Shown here: piece after piece, positions 27,717 to 36,248 of the stretch | Layout of the letters: every line of letters begins with the position of its first letter | Position numbering within the stretch: the first letter of the stretch is position 1 | Assembly: GCA_022560655.1 (NCBI GenBank) | Contig: JADFSS010000011.1 | Location: 1-48,308, forward strand | Direction of reading: 5' to 3' | Length of the DNA: 48,308 nucleotides | Source: Candidatus Neomarinimicrobiota bacterium | Lineage (GTDB): Bacteria > Fidelibacterota > Marinisomatia > SCGC-AAA003-L08 > TS1B11 | The notes under the pieces: generated by a model | What the model was told of the DNA's origin: nothing | Databases searched by the model: none | What the model saw: the letters and a program-made list of their open reading frames with translations, nothing else | Made by a program: the position numbers and the translations under genes

Positions 27717-28784
27717 TCACACCATGCGAAAAGGTACGGGAATAAAACATAGAATGAAAATAACCAGACAGGCGATGCCGATACGCAGCTCCGGCACCGT
27801 GAGCGGCAGATTAACGTCGTGAACCGGGGGGTGCTTGACGGTGCGCATGAGCACGAAAATAAGAAATCCCCAGAAGAGCCAGTTGGGCGATAACAGCAGC
27901 CCCATGGGGATCAACGCCAGGAACACCGCCCGCCCTACCCAGACCTGTCTGTCGCCCAGTAGGGCATAGGCGATGTGGCCTCCATCCAGCTGGGCCACCG
28001 GCAATAGGTTCAGCATGGTCACCAGCAGTCCGATCCACCCGGCAAATGCCACCGGATGCAGCAGCACGTCCTCTTCCGCGCCCAGACCGGGAAACATGAT
28101 CGCCGTGGCCAGTTTCATCAGCAGGCTGTCTCCCAGGAAAATGCCCGCCCCCTCTATTTGGACCACGGTTGACAGGTGCAATCCCAGGAACAGGGCCGGC
28201 ACCGCCGCCAGAAATCCGGCAATGGGACCGGCGGCGCCGATTTCCAGCAGCGCCCTGCGGTTGGGGATGGGCCCCCGCATCCTGATGAAGGCGCCCAGCG
28301 TTCCGATGAAGGTGAGCGGAGGCGGCAGCGGAATGAAGTAGGGTGCTGACACGTCCACCTTGTGGCGGCGGGCAAAATAGAAGTGGCCTAATTCGTGAAT
28401 GCCCAGAATCAGCATGAGGCTGAGGCTGAACGGCCAGCCGCTCAGCAGAGTCCAGGGCTGACGGAACACGTCGCTGCCATTCAATATGGCGCCTGCCGCC
28501 AGGGTGGTGATGACCGTCGCAACAAAGAGGATGATGTGGGTTCTTGATATTGCCCGGCTGGAGCCGTTCCTTGCGCGCATCACCACATAGCGCCGCTCAT
28601 CTTTGCGGAAATAGTCAACCGCCAAATTCAGGGGTTCCAGGGCCAGCCGGTCAGCATCCTCCCGGCTCCCGTCCAGCAGCCGATAGTAAACGACCTCACC
28701 ACTACTGAGCTGCCCCCGTTTTTCGATGACGGCTACCTGTGCCAGGGCCTCGACGCCCCGCTCGACGCTGCTTTCCGGGCTCAT
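27717..28784 (-). CDS. M50 site-2-type intramembrane metalloprotease
   Basis: This multi-pass membrane zinc protease has HELGH at residues 130-134 within a transmembrane segment and a second motif NLLPVAQLDGGHI carrying the Asp ligand. About seven hydrophobic segments are seen over 355 residues. Residues 1-80 form a soluble N-terminal part without an obvious PDZ domain, resembling the plant EGY/cyanobacterial-type S2P more than RseP. S2P proteases cut membrane-bound regulators. No anti-sigma factor is nearby, so the substrate is unknown. It is sandwiched between a secreted small protein and ribD. Confidence 0.9.
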   Translation of the reverse strand: MSPESSVERGVEALAQVAVIEKRGQLSSGEVVYYRLLDGSREDADRLALEPLNLAVDYFRKDERRYVVMRARNGSSRAISRTHIILFVATVITTLAAGAILNGSDVFRQPWTLLSGWPFSLSLMLILGIHELGHFYFARRHKVDVSAPYFIPLPPPLTFIGTLGAFIRMRGPIPNRRALLEIGAAGPIAGFLAAVPALFLGLHLSTVVQIEGAGIFLGDSLLMKLATAIMFPGLGAEEDVLLHPVAFAGWIGLLVTMLNLLPVAQLDGGHIAYALLGDRQVWVGRAVFLALIPMGLLLSPNWLFWGFLIFVLMRTVKHPPVHDVNLPLTVPELRIGIACLVIFILCFIPVPFRMV

Positions 28785-28818
28785 TTGGACCGGGTCATCC
28801 CTGGTGCGTGCAGGTTAT

Positions 28819-29379
28819 TCAGGGCAACTTGAGCGGATCGGGGCGATACCACTTGCGCTGCCTGGCCGGCTGGTCAGGGACCAGGTCACCGGGCGCCACC
28901 GGCGCGGGCGGCATGGATATGCCCTCCACGCTCACGGGAAGCTCATCGGCCAGCAGGATTGTCAGGGTGTTGACCCAGTCCCGGGACGCCTGGGTGTAAG
29001 CCGCTACCACGCTATCGGGGAAGCCCGTGGCGGCCAATGCGGTGATCATCAACGCGGAGACCACCGGCAGATAGCGGTTGGCTGGGTCCCGATAAAATTG
29101 GTCGGTCCCGCGCACCAGTTCAGCCGTCTCGAACCTGCCGAGGTAGTCGCGAAACGCAGCTTCGGCCAGACCGGAGTCAACCGCCCTGATCTGCAGGAAA
29201 TCATACGTCTTGCCATTGATCAGCCCCTGCACGTAGGCGCGTTTCATGGGTAGCCGGAACTCTGGGTATTCCCTGGTCAGGTCGTCGATTTCCAGCCAGT
29301 TGTAGCCATCCCAGAACAGCTTGGGCGACTGCCCCCACAGCAGGGTCATTCCAACCAGTGCGATAGATACATATTTCAT
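28819..29379 (-). CDS. hypothetical secreted protein
   Basis: I do not recognise the family. The 186-residue product has a short signal peptide (MKYVSIALVGMTLLWGQS) followed by an acidic, aromatic-rich region (LFWDGYNWLEIDDL) and a largely helical body. It ends in a proline-rich tail (PPAPVAPGDLVPDQPARQR). ATG at 29379 is chosen for the signal peptide; the longer frame to 29433 adds an implausible N terminus. It lies 34 bp before the M50 protease gene and may be a periplasmic partner, but nothing in the sequence shows this. Confidence 0.7.
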   Translation of the reverse strand: MKYVSIALVGMTLLWGQSPKLFWDGYNWLEIDDLTREYPEFRLPMKRAYVQGLINGKTYDFLQIRAVDSGLAEAAFRDYLGRFETAELVRGTDQFYRDPANRYLPVVSALMITALAATGFPDSVVAAYTQASRDWVNTLTILLADELPVSVEGISMPPAPVAPGDLVPDQPARQRKWYRPDPLKLP

Positions 29380-29481
29380 GCTTCGCGGAAACGTGTCGGA
29401 GTCGAACCGACCATCCATCAACCGACAGATCAACAGTTTTGAAGACTGCGGCGCCCACCGGGGTCGCGTACGCTTCCAGGG

Positions 29482-30345
29482 TTAGTCCTGCGAGACAACA
29501 AGGTAGTCTATTCCGTAGTTGTCTTTCAGCAACTCACCGGCCATCTCGGCATCCTCCCGAGATGTGAAACCTTCCACCATAACCAGATGCAAGGTCCGGC
29601 CGCCCTGTTGTGTGGATACTAACTTTACCCGGTAATTTAGCGACTCCAGCAGCGCCTGCTGTCGCTCAGCATTCGTGCGGACACTAAAGGCCCCTACCTG
29701 GAGCCGTGGGCCCTTCCTGGGCGTCGCCTGCGCGGCGGTTCGGGTTGGCGGCCGGGATTCTACGGCCGGGGGAACCTTCTCGGCAGCCGGCTCCGCCCTG
29801 TATTTCAGGGCGCCTTTCCCGGGGGCGGTCGCCCTGCCCGATTCGAGATCAAACTCAAGTTCCGGGAATTTGCGCGCAAAAACCTGGGCGTAAAACAGCG
29901 CCGTATCGCGGCTGCCCGACACCAGCAGGGCATTGAGGTAGAGCCGGATGCCCTCATAGACCAGATCGGACCGGGGATAGTGCATCGGAATGCGTCCGAG
30001 ATACTTTGCCGCCTGCATATAGAGACCGCGGGAGTACAGATACTCGCCAACTTTCAGCAGTGCATTGGGTGCCCGAGGACTGGTGGGATAGAGGCTGGCC
30101 ACCCGCTTGAACAGCTCCACGGCCACGTCACCCTCCTGCGTGATGAGGCCCTCCAGGTAGAGCACGCTGCCATCGTTGGGGTGCTGCCGGTAGAGCTCCG
30201 GCAAGGCCGCGGCCACTTCCTCGCGGTGCCCCTGATAGGCCAGCTCAAAATATCGGTCCAGATCCTGGCCCCACACCATGGCCAGCATCCAGAGGGGAAA
30301 TGAGGCGATGAGGCCGGGCTTACTCCAGTGCTTCCAGGGGATCAC
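29482..30345 (-). CDS. TPR protein with C-terminal SPOR domain
   Basis: The 287-residue product has an N-terminal signal or anchor (about residues 10-27), TPR-like helical repeats (about 28-165), a Pro/Ala-rich linker (about 180-215) and a SPOR domain at the end (LQVGAFSVRTNAERQ...LVMVEGFTSREDAEMAG...YLVV). SPOR domains bind denuded septal peptidoglycan, so a role at the division site or in wall remodelling is likely. The GTG start at 30345 overlaps the upstream TPR gene by 26 bp, which implies coupled translation. Confidence 0.85.
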   Translation of the reverse strand: MIPWKHWSKPGLIASFPLWMLAMVWGQDLDRYFELAYQGHREEVAAALPELYRQHPNDGSVLYLEGLITQEGDVAVELFKRVASLYPTSPRAPNALLKVGEYLYSRGLYMQAAKYLGRIPMHYPRSDLVYEGIRLYLNALLVSGSRDTALFYAQVFARKFPELEFDLESGRATAPGKGALKYRAEPAAEKVPPAVESRPPTRTAAQATPRKGPRLQVGAFSVRTNAERQQALLESLNYRVKLVSTQQGGRTLHLVMVEGFTSREDAEMAGELLKDNYGIDYLVVSQD

Positions 30346-31483
30346 TGCTGGGGTCCAACCAACTCATGGGGGTTGCCGAGGAGTCCCGCTGGCTGTTACC
30401 AGCATGGGCCGCCAGACGTATGGCGTCCACCAGACGATCCAGCCGCGGGAGGAGGTTCTGGTCGGCGTCCCGCCGATAGCTGAGCTTGAGCTGTATGGCC
30501 TGGATCAGCGGGTCGTTGGCAGCTACATCCGGGATCGTGCCCAAAAGCTGCTCTGCCCGGTCCAACTCTCCTTTGCGCACGTAGAAGTTGGCGAGACTTG
30601 CCAGGCCATCCAGATTGTTGGAGTCCTTGTCCAGAATCTTCCTCAGAAACGGCTCCATGTCGTCAAAGCGCTGCAGGTAGAAAAGGGTCTCCTCCACCTG
30701 CGGCAGGATCATGGCGGTCTCTGCGGGAGACAGTTCTGCGAAAGAGGCCCAGTGAGACACAGCCTGAGAGTAAAGCTGGTCGACCTCATCCTGCCCGGCT
30801 GCCGGGGTGCGCCCGGGCTGACTACCCAGGCCATCGCCATTGGTAGACTGCCTTGAGCGACGGGCGGCCGCTTCATCGGCATAGGAGACCGCGAGGTAGT
30901 AGTGTGCCGGAGCAAAAGTTGCATCCAGTTTGAGAGCCTGTTGATAGTGCTCACGCACCGCATCGGGAGGGTCGTCGTTGCGGCGGTCGTAACCCTGCCG
31001 GAAGCGGCACCAGGCCTGCAAACTTGAGTCCTCCTTGTCGGTAACTTTCTGCCACTGTGCCAGATATTTGCCCGCCGATTCCCAGTCGCCCTGCTTGCGG
31101 TAGAAGCTCACCAGATGGCGCAGGGCCCAGCGATCGCGTTTGTCCAGTTTAAGAATGGCCAGGCCGCACTTTATGGCCCGATCGTACTGTCCCAATTCCA
31201 GGTGGTCAAGTGCCAGATGCTTGAGCAGTTCCACCCGCTCGTAAGGGGTGGGATTAGGCCGTGCCAGCAGGCTTTCGTGGAGCTTGAGCGCGCGGTCCGC
31301 AGCCCCGCCTTGCCGCATGACCTGCCCCAGTTTAAGGTAGGCCGCTGTATGGTCGGTGTCGCTCTCGACGACGCTTTTGAAACATTCAAAAGCCTGTTTG
31401 AGGTTCCCGCTCAAGAGGTGGTCGAGCCCCTCCGTGTAGAGGGCCTGAACGTCCCGCTTGTTGCGCGTGAAAGGCCACATCAT
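30320..31483 (-). CDS. LapB-like TPR protein
   Basis: The 387 residues are almost wholly tetratricopeptide repeats (for example AAYLKLGQVMRQGGAADRAL, HLALDHLELGQYDRAIKCGL, LASLANFYVRKGELDRAEQL). Next to lapA this corresponds in position to lapB (yciM) of enterobacteria, which steers LpxC degradation and LPS assembly. Unlike E. coli LapB I see no N-terminal transmembrane helix and no paired CxxC rubredoxin motif, so the function may differ. The N terminus MMWPFTRNKRD is basic and short. It starts 78 bp after lapA. Confidence 0.75.
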   Translation of the reverse strand: MMWPFTRNKRDVQALYTEGLDHLLSGNLKQAFECFKSVVESDTDHTAAYLKLGQVMRQGGAADRALKLHESLLARPNPTPYERVELLKHLALDHLELGQYDRAIKCGLAILKLDKRDRWALRHLVSFYRKQGDWESAGKYLAQWQKVTDKEDSSLQAWCRFRQGYDRRNDDPPDAVREHYQQALKLDATFAPAHYYLAVSYADEAAARRSRQSTNGDGLGSQPGRTPAAGQDEVDQLYSQAVSHWASFAELSPAETAMILPQVEETLFYLQRFDDMEPFLRKILDKDSNNLDGLASLANFYVRKGELDRAEQLLGTIPDVAANDPLIQAIQLKLSYRRDADQNLLPRLDRLVDAIRLAAHAGNSQRDSSATPMSWLDPSSDPLEALE

Positions 31484-31561
31484 GGCAGCCGGTTGCCGTC
31501 CGTTGAGGAGTGGCAGGACCAGGCAAGGGACCCCGCCGGCGGGCAGCGGAACGGGTCCGGC

Positions 31562-31930
31562 TCAGCCACTTTGCTGCTCGGACGATGCGTCCGGCTCGCC
31601 CGCATCTGCAGGTTCCTCGGGACCGGAATCGAACAGGTCAACGGTAAGCGGAGAATGGCGCAGCGTATTGAGTTCAGTGCGCAGCTTTTTCAACTGTTGC
31701 GCCTGCCGCCGCACCTCGACCTGTTGGGACATGATCTGTACCAGCCCGATCAAAAAACCCAGCAGAATACCCAGAGCGAGCGTGCCGACCAGAGCAGTCG
31801 CCAGACTTTTTTCCGCCAGTGTAACTCCCGGGATCAGCCAGATGTTCACCGTCTGGCTCCCATTCTGGTTAAGCCAGTAGGCCAGCCCGAGCACGATGAA
31901 CAGGCCAATCAATACTTTAAGCAACCGCAT
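31562..31930 (-). CDS. lapA: LapA-domain inner-membrane protein
   Basis: The 122-residue protein has two transmembrane helices (about residues 4-20 and 42-64) separated by a short loop (NQNGSQTVNIWLIPGV, typical of the LapA family PF06305). A coiled-coil-like basic segment (RRQAQQLKKLRTELNTLR) and an acidic tail follow. In enterobacteria LapA works with LapB in controlling lipopolysaccharide synthesis, and here the next gene is a TPR protein in the same order. ATG at 31930 has a strong AGGAGG site and overlaps miaB by 14 bp. Confidence 0.88.
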   Translation of the reverse strand: MRLLKVLIGLFIVLGLAYWLNQNGSQTVNIWLIPGVTLAEKSLATALVGTLALGILLGFLIGLVQIMSQQVEVRRQAQQLKKLRTELNTLRHSPLTVDLFDSGPEEPADAGEPDASSEQQSG

Positions 31931-33260
31931 GATAAGCCTCCTGATCGGACTGCAAGGCAGGGGACAGGATATGGCCCTTGAGGGCAACGCCGGGGGCGCA
32001 ATCGATATGGACCTGGACGAAGTCCTTGATTGCGGCACTCCCCTTGTCGAAGACGACCCACTTGTTGCCGTCGGTGCGCCCGGCCCACTGAGCCGTTGAT
32101 TTCTTGCTCTCCTTTTCCACCAGTACCTCTAACACGCGGCCCACATACCACTGGTTCCGCTCCCGGGCTTTGGCCAGTTGGAGGGCAATGAGGCGTTCCA
32201 GCCGCTCCTGCTTCACGGCCTCAGGCACCGGGTCACTGTACTCCGCGGCCTTGGTTCCGGGCCGGGAGGAATACTTGAACATGAACGCGGAATCAAAACC
32301 TACCTCGGCCACCAGCGACAAGGTCTCACTGAATTCCTCTTCCGTCTCGCCGGGAAAACCCACGATAATATCGGTGCTGAGCGTACAGTCGGGCAGGGCG
32401 GCGCGAATTTCCGCCACCAGCCGAAGATATTCGGCCCGCGTATAGGTACGGTTCATCCGCCTCAGAATGCGGTCGGCGCCGGCCTGAAGCGGCAGGTGGA
32501 TGGCGTTGCAAACATTGTCATGGGCCGCCATCTCCGCAAGCAGTGCCCCATTCACGTCCGAGGGATGGGGCGAAGTGTAGCGAATCCGCCGCAGTCCGGG
32601 CACCGCCGCCACAGCCGCCAGTAATTCGGGAAACCGGTGGCTATCGTGGCGATAGGAATTCACGTTTTGCCCCAGCAACGTCACCTCGAGAAAGCCCTCT
32701 TCCACGGCTACCCGGGCCTCCCTTAGAATACTATCCACGGACCGGCTGCGCTCACGGCCACGGGTAAAGGGCACCACGCAGAAAGTGCAGAACTTGTCGC
32801 AGCCGCGCATGATGGAAATCCATGCGTTGATCCCGGCCGCGCGGGACGGAAAAAGATCCTCGTAAACCTCGAAGCGCGACAGGCGGGTATCCACGATATG
32901 ATCGCTCGTGGTCAGGCGCTGTTGCAGAAGTTGGGGCAACCGGCGATAGCTGTCCGGACCGAGCACCAGATCAACATAGGGATGGGATTCCAGCAGACTG
33001 TCGGCCAGGTTCTTGGCCATGCAGCCCAGCAACCCGATGAGAATCGACGGGTCGTCGCGCTTGAGGTGTTTCAGCTGCTCCAGGCGATGCCGCACCGTCT
33101 CCTCGGCCTTCTCCCTGATAGCACAGGTGTTCAGCAGCACAACCCGAGCCTCTTCCACGCGCAGGCTGCGCTCGTAGCCCGCAGCTTCGAGCAGGCCGGA
33201 GATCAGCTCCGAGTCTGCCACGTTCATCTGGCAACCGTATGTTTCCAAATAATAGCGCAT
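31917..33260 (-). CDS. miaB: tRNA-2-methylthio-N6-dimethylallyladenosine synthase
   Basis: This radical-SAM methylthiotransferase modifies A37 of tRNAs reading U-starting codons. The N-terminal UPF0004 domain has the three cluster cysteines (YGCQMN, NTCAIREKA, LLGCMAK). The radical-SAM cluster is CDKFCTFC, and a C-terminal TRAM domain follows. The 447-residue product from ATG at 33260 is family-typical; the frame extends 76 codons upstream without homology. It overlaps lapA at its 3' end. Confidence 0.96.
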   Translation of the reverse strand: MRYYLETYGCQMNVADSELISGLLEAAGYERSLRVEEARVVLLNTCAIREKAEETVRHRLEQLKHLKRDDPSILIGLLGCMAKNLADSLLESHPYVDLVLGPDSYRRLPQLLQQRLTTSDHIVDTRLSRFEVYEDLFPSRAAGINAWISIMRGCDKFCTFCVVPFTRGRERSRSVDSILREARVAVEEGFLEVTLLGQNVNSYRHDSHRFPELLAAVAAVPGLRRIRYTSPHPSDVNGALLAEMAAHDNVCNAIHLPLQAGADRILRRMNRTYTRAEYLRLVAEIRAALPDCTLSTDIIVGFPGETEEEFSETLSLVAEVGFDSAFMFKYSSRPGTKAAEYSDPVPEAVKQERLERLIALQLAKARERNQWYVGRVLEVLVEKESKKSTAQWAGRTDGNKWVVFDKGSAAIKDFVQVHIDCAPGVALKGHILSPALQSDQEAYHAVA

Positions 33261-33357
33261 GGGCGAACCGGGGGATCGATCCAAAGTTACAACGCGCTCT
33301 GAAGGGGACGTAATATTTTCCCCCGCACGCGCCGCTGTTCTGGGCCGGAGCCGGACG

Positions 33358-34287
33358 CTAGAAGAAATTGACGGGATTCTGGGGTTGGTTGTAGTGCCGC
33401 ACTTCGTAATGCAGGTGCGGTGCCGTGGCGCGACCGGTGTTGCCCGATTCCCCGATGGCCTCGCCGCGCTTGACCAACTGACCTTCATTCACACGAATCA
33501 GCCGCAGGTGCCCATACAGGGTATGGAAGCCATTGCCGTGGTCAATCTTTACATACAGGCCCAGATTGCCTCCCCAGCGGGCGGCGATCACTTTGCCGTT
33601 GGCGGTGGCGTGGATGGGAGTTCCGACCCGCAGGGAAATATCCTGGCCGCGATGGAAATCATAACGCTTGCTGTACGGATCCCGGCGCAGCCCGAATCCG
33701 CTGGTGTATTCCCCCATGGCCACGGGCCGGATCGAGGGGGTTGCCCGCAGCCGGCCCAGATCATCCTTAAGGGCGTCCCGCATGGCCTCGTAGCTGAGCT
33801 GCTCCAGATTCAGGCCTCGATGCAGGGCGTCGAGGCGCTCCGTGATTTGAGCCAGAGATATGTCATCCGACGGCAAGAGGTAGTCCATATCCGTCTTGAC
33901 TTCCACCATGCTGCCCCCGATGCCCACCGCACGAATGCCGGCGGGTATAGCGGGCAGATTGGCGTGCTCGCGAAGGTTTTGGTCCAGGGTCGAAAGGTTG
34001 GTCACCTCGTGCTCCAGGTTGTCAATACGCCCCTGAAACTGGACCAGCAACTGCTGAAGGGCCACATTGTCTCGACGCAGTTTTGCCACCCGGTGGCTAT
34101 AGGCTGTTTCAAGGAGCAGGTGCGCCCCCAGGTAAAGCAAGATGGGCGCCAGGACGATGAGGGCCATGAGTAAACGGAAGGCGGATTTGCCCGACAACGC
34201 GAACTCGCGCAGCCCTGATCGCCCTTCCTGAAGGACGAGTATTTTCAGATTTCGCAGAGAGGCTGTCAGATGATACTTGCGTCGCAT
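33358..34287 (-). CDS. M23 (LytM) murein endopeptidase with membrane anchor
   Basis: The 309-residue product has a cytoplasmic basic N terminus, one transmembrane helix (about residues 36-58), a coiled coil (about 65-110) and a C-terminal LytM domain. The zinc/active-site residues are intact: HRGQD at 212-216, YGH ending at 260 and HLH at 291-293. It should cleave peptidoglycan cross-links in the periplasm, as in the MepM/Csd1-like shape or division factors. It opens the long envelope-riboflavin run, 97 bp before miaB. Confidence 0.92.
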   Translation of the reverse strand: MRRKYHLTASLRNLKILVLQEGRSGLREFALSGKSAFRLLMALIVLAPILLYLGAHLLLETAYSHRVAKLRRDNVALQQLLVQFQGRIDNLEHEVTNLSTLDQNLREHANLPAIPAGIRAVGIGGSMVEVKTDMDYLLPSDDISLAQITERLDALHRGLNLEQLSYEAMRDALKDDLGRLRATPSIRPVAMGEYTSGFGLRRDPYSKRYDFHRGQDISLRVGTPIHATANGKVIAARWGGNLGLYVKIDHGNGFHTLYGHLRLIRVNEGQLVKRGEAIGESGNTGRATAPHLHYEVRHYNQPQNPVNFF

Positions 34288-34376
34288 ATTCTCACGGCAA
34301 TCAAATCCCGCATGGCAGTGAACATTTTAGCCACTAATGCCCTCTGCATGCAACAGGAAACATTGTCGCATGAAGA

Positions 34377-34420
34377 CCCGTGCAGCTGCCGTCCTGTAGC
34401 ACCCCCCAGTGCTGCACGGG
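34377..34420 (-). terminator. 10-bp perfect stem after the histone-like gene
   Basis: CCCGTGCAGC (34377-34386) and GCTGCACGGG (34411-34420) form a perfect 10-bp stem beginning 2 bp downstream of the stop of the histone-like gene. On the minus strand only a short TCTTC follows, so it is a weak intrinsic terminator or an mRNA-end stabiliser. Confidence 0.5.
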
Positions 34421-34422
34421 AC

Positions 34423-34956
34423 CTAGTTTTTGGCGGCGCTTGCCTTCTTGGCCGGCTTCCCGGCGGCGGCCTTCCCGGTGGAAGTAGCCCGCTTACGAAC
34501 TGGGGTTGCTTTGGCCTTGCCCGCGGCGGGGGTCTTCTTCGCCCTCGTGGTAGCCGGCCTGGCCGCCGGTTTTGTGCCCGCAGCGGGTTTCGGCTTGGCA
34601 GCCGCCTCACTTTTGGCTGCATGCTCAAGATCCGAGGCCTTGGCGAGCTCTTTTTCTTTGGCCGCGATTTTCTCCCCAAGGCTAGCGACCCTCAACCGCA
34701 GGTCCTCGACCCCCGGCAACTCTTTCAGGGACACGCCCTGGTCCTGCTCCAGCGCCTTATAGGCCAGGATGCCCAACTCTGCATGCAGCCGTCCCCGCTC
34801 CCGCTGAAGCTGATAGATCTCCATCTTCAATCGGCCAATCTTGCTCAGTTCCCCAGCCTTGTTGGCGGCCACCCGCGTGAAGTGCCCCGCTTTCTCTGCG
34901 GCGGTGCTGGTCCAGGTCTTGATCTGTTCGCCCAGACTGTCCCAAATAGTGCTCAT
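34423..34956 (-). CDS. histone H1-like Lys/Ala/Pro-rich protein
   Basis: The 177-residue product has two parts. Residues 1 to about 105 are helical with a coiled-coil section (KMEIYQLQRERGRLHAEL, SLGEKIAAKEKELAKA). Residues 106-177 are a low-complexity basic tail of KPAA, TKKTPAAGK and GKPAKKA units, like eukaryotic H1 and the bacterial AlgP/Hc1-type proteins. A nucleoid- or nucleic-acid-binding role is probable from the tail; the N-terminal helices could oligomerise. ATG at 34956 follows AAGGA. A strong hairpin closes the gene. Confidence 0.8.
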   Translation of the reverse strand: MSTIWDSLGEQIKTWTSTAAEKAGHFTRVAANKAGELSKIGRLKMEIYQLQRERGRLHAELGILAYKALEQDQGVSLKELPGVEDLRLRVASLGEKIAAKEKELAKASDLEHAAKSEAAAKPKPAAGTKPAARPATTRAKKTPAAGKAKATPVRKRATSTGKAAAGKPAKKASAAKN

Positions 34957-35025
34957 GTAAGGTCATCCTTCCTTATAGTGGACCCCGTCAAATTTATCAG
35001 GGCCGTGGGGGCCTAACAAAGACAA

Positions 35026-35181
35026 TCAGACCCAGCGCCGCTGTACGTATGCGGCCAAGTAGAACAGGGCCGCACCGATGGCCAGGCTCATGAGTTCCAG
35101 CCCCATATCCCGGTGTTTTACCCCGCTATAGAGCCCGGACAGCACCGAGAGCAGCGCCAGCACCTGCAACGAGCGCACCAC
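35026..35181 (-). CDS. small two-helix membrane protein (51 aa)
   Basis: This short open frame ends in TGA at 35026. It encodes one hydrophobic stretch (VVRSLQVLALLSVLSGLYSG), a polar turn (VKHRDMG) and a second hydrophobic stretch (LELMSLAIGAALFYLAAYV) ending in QRRW, a convincing hairpin membrane protein with a positive end. Start choice is open: GTG at 35181 (GAGAGGA 12 bases upstream) or a CTG at 35193. It begins just after the FAD oxidoreductase stop and is probably co-transcribed. No family recognised. Confidence 0.55.
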   Translation of the reverse strand: MVRSLQVLALLSVLSGLYSGVKHRDMGLELMSLAIGAALFYLAAYVQRRWV

Positions 35182-35198
35182 GGCCCAAATCAGTCCTC

Positions 35199-36248
35199 TC
35201 AGCGCCGCCCCCTCAAGTGCGACCAGCCCGAGATCAGCCGCTTGCCCAGCGAGGGCCGGGAAACGCGGTGCAAGACTGCCCAGGCCGTGCCGCTGCTCAT
35301 GAGCCGCGCCGCCAGGAGCGACCGGGGAGCAGCGCCCAGACGCTCATACCAGCCCCGGTTAACCCAGGAACTTGCCATCCGCCCCACAAGTTCCTTGCGG
35401 GCCAGGGCGGCATACTGGTCGCCGTGGATCAGCGCCCGGGCAGCCAGGACGCCAGACCGGATGGCGTAGTTCATGCCGAATCCGAACAGGGCGTCCTGGA
35501 AGCCGGCGGCTTCCCCCACCAGGAGGGCGCCGCTCTCCATGGATGTGGGTCTGGGCGCGTAGCTGCCGAAGGAGCCAAACTTGACCGGGTCCTCCATGCT
35601 CAGGCCCAGCACATCCCGAAAGCGGGTCACCGCTTCACTCAGTACGTCCCCCGACGATGATGCGCCCACCCGGTAAGCGCTGGCGATGGTGCCCCGACCG
35701 CTCCAGATGATGCAGTAAGCATAGCCCGCTGGGGCGACCGTTCCGCCCAGGAGCAGATAGACCCCGTCCGGGGCCGGCGTGCTGAAGGTGAGCCCCTCAA
35801 CGTACGCCTTTGCCCGCCGGGGACCGCCGGCGAAGATAGCCACCTCAGCTGCGCTGCGCTTCGAACCAAAGCGGAGCTGCACACCCGCCGCCTCCGCGGC
35901 TAGCTGGAAGGTCCGGTCCAGGCTGCCCGGCTCGGCACCGCGCCGCAGCAGGTAAAAGTAGGGGCGCTGAGCGGTGGTGCTATGGACCTGGCCGCGGTGA
36001 TCGATGAAGTGGAAGGTTCGCGCGGGATGGTGGTCAAAGCTGGTGGGCAGCCCCTGCGACTGCAGGTAGTCAAGCGGATCCTGAGGGAAAATCCAGGTTT
36101 CCAGACCTTCCACATCGTTGTGCCGCTGGGCACCGCAGACCGCACCCTTTTCGTGAACCACCACTTCGCGCCCGGCGTTGGCCAGGGTGAGGGCTGCCGC
36201 CAATCCGGACAGGCCGGCCCCGGCAATGGTGATGGCGTCATGACTCAT
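35199..36248 (-). CDS. FAD-dependent oxidoreductase, geranylgeranyl-reductase-like
   Basis: The 349-residue flavoprotein opens with the dinucleotide-binding motif ([18 protein letters not shown], then VVVHEK) and has the second FAD motif near the end ([20 protein letters not shown], then NYAIRSG). This layout fits the geranylgeranyl reductase / digeranylgeranylglycerophospholipid reductase group, which hydrogenates isoprenoid double bonds; the true substrate is not visible. The ATG at 36248 overlaps the gatB stop by 11 bp. No transmembrane helix is evident. Confidence 0.82.
   Translation of the reverse strand: MSHDAITIAGAGLSGLAAALTLANAGREVVVHEKGAVCGAQRHNDVEGLETWIFPQDPLDYLQSQGLPTSFDHHPARTFHFIDHRGQVHSTTAQRPYFYLLRRGAEPGSLDRTFQLAAEAAGVQLRFGSKRSAAEVAIFAGGPRRAKAYVEGLTFSTPAPDGVYLLLGGTVAPAGYAYCIIWSGRGTIASAYRVGASSSGDVLSEAVTRFRDVLGLSMEDPVKFGSFGSYAPRPTSMESGALLVGEAAGFQDALFGFGMNYAIRSGVLAARALIHGDQYAALARKELVGRMASSWVNRGWYERLGAAPRSLLAARLMSSGTAWAVLHRVSRPSLGKRLISGWSHLRGRR

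Noticed and set aside
34270-35016. 248-codon open frame on the plus strand
   Set aside because: It is antisense to the histone-like gene; its leucine/glycine-rich sequence mirrors the KPAA repeats.
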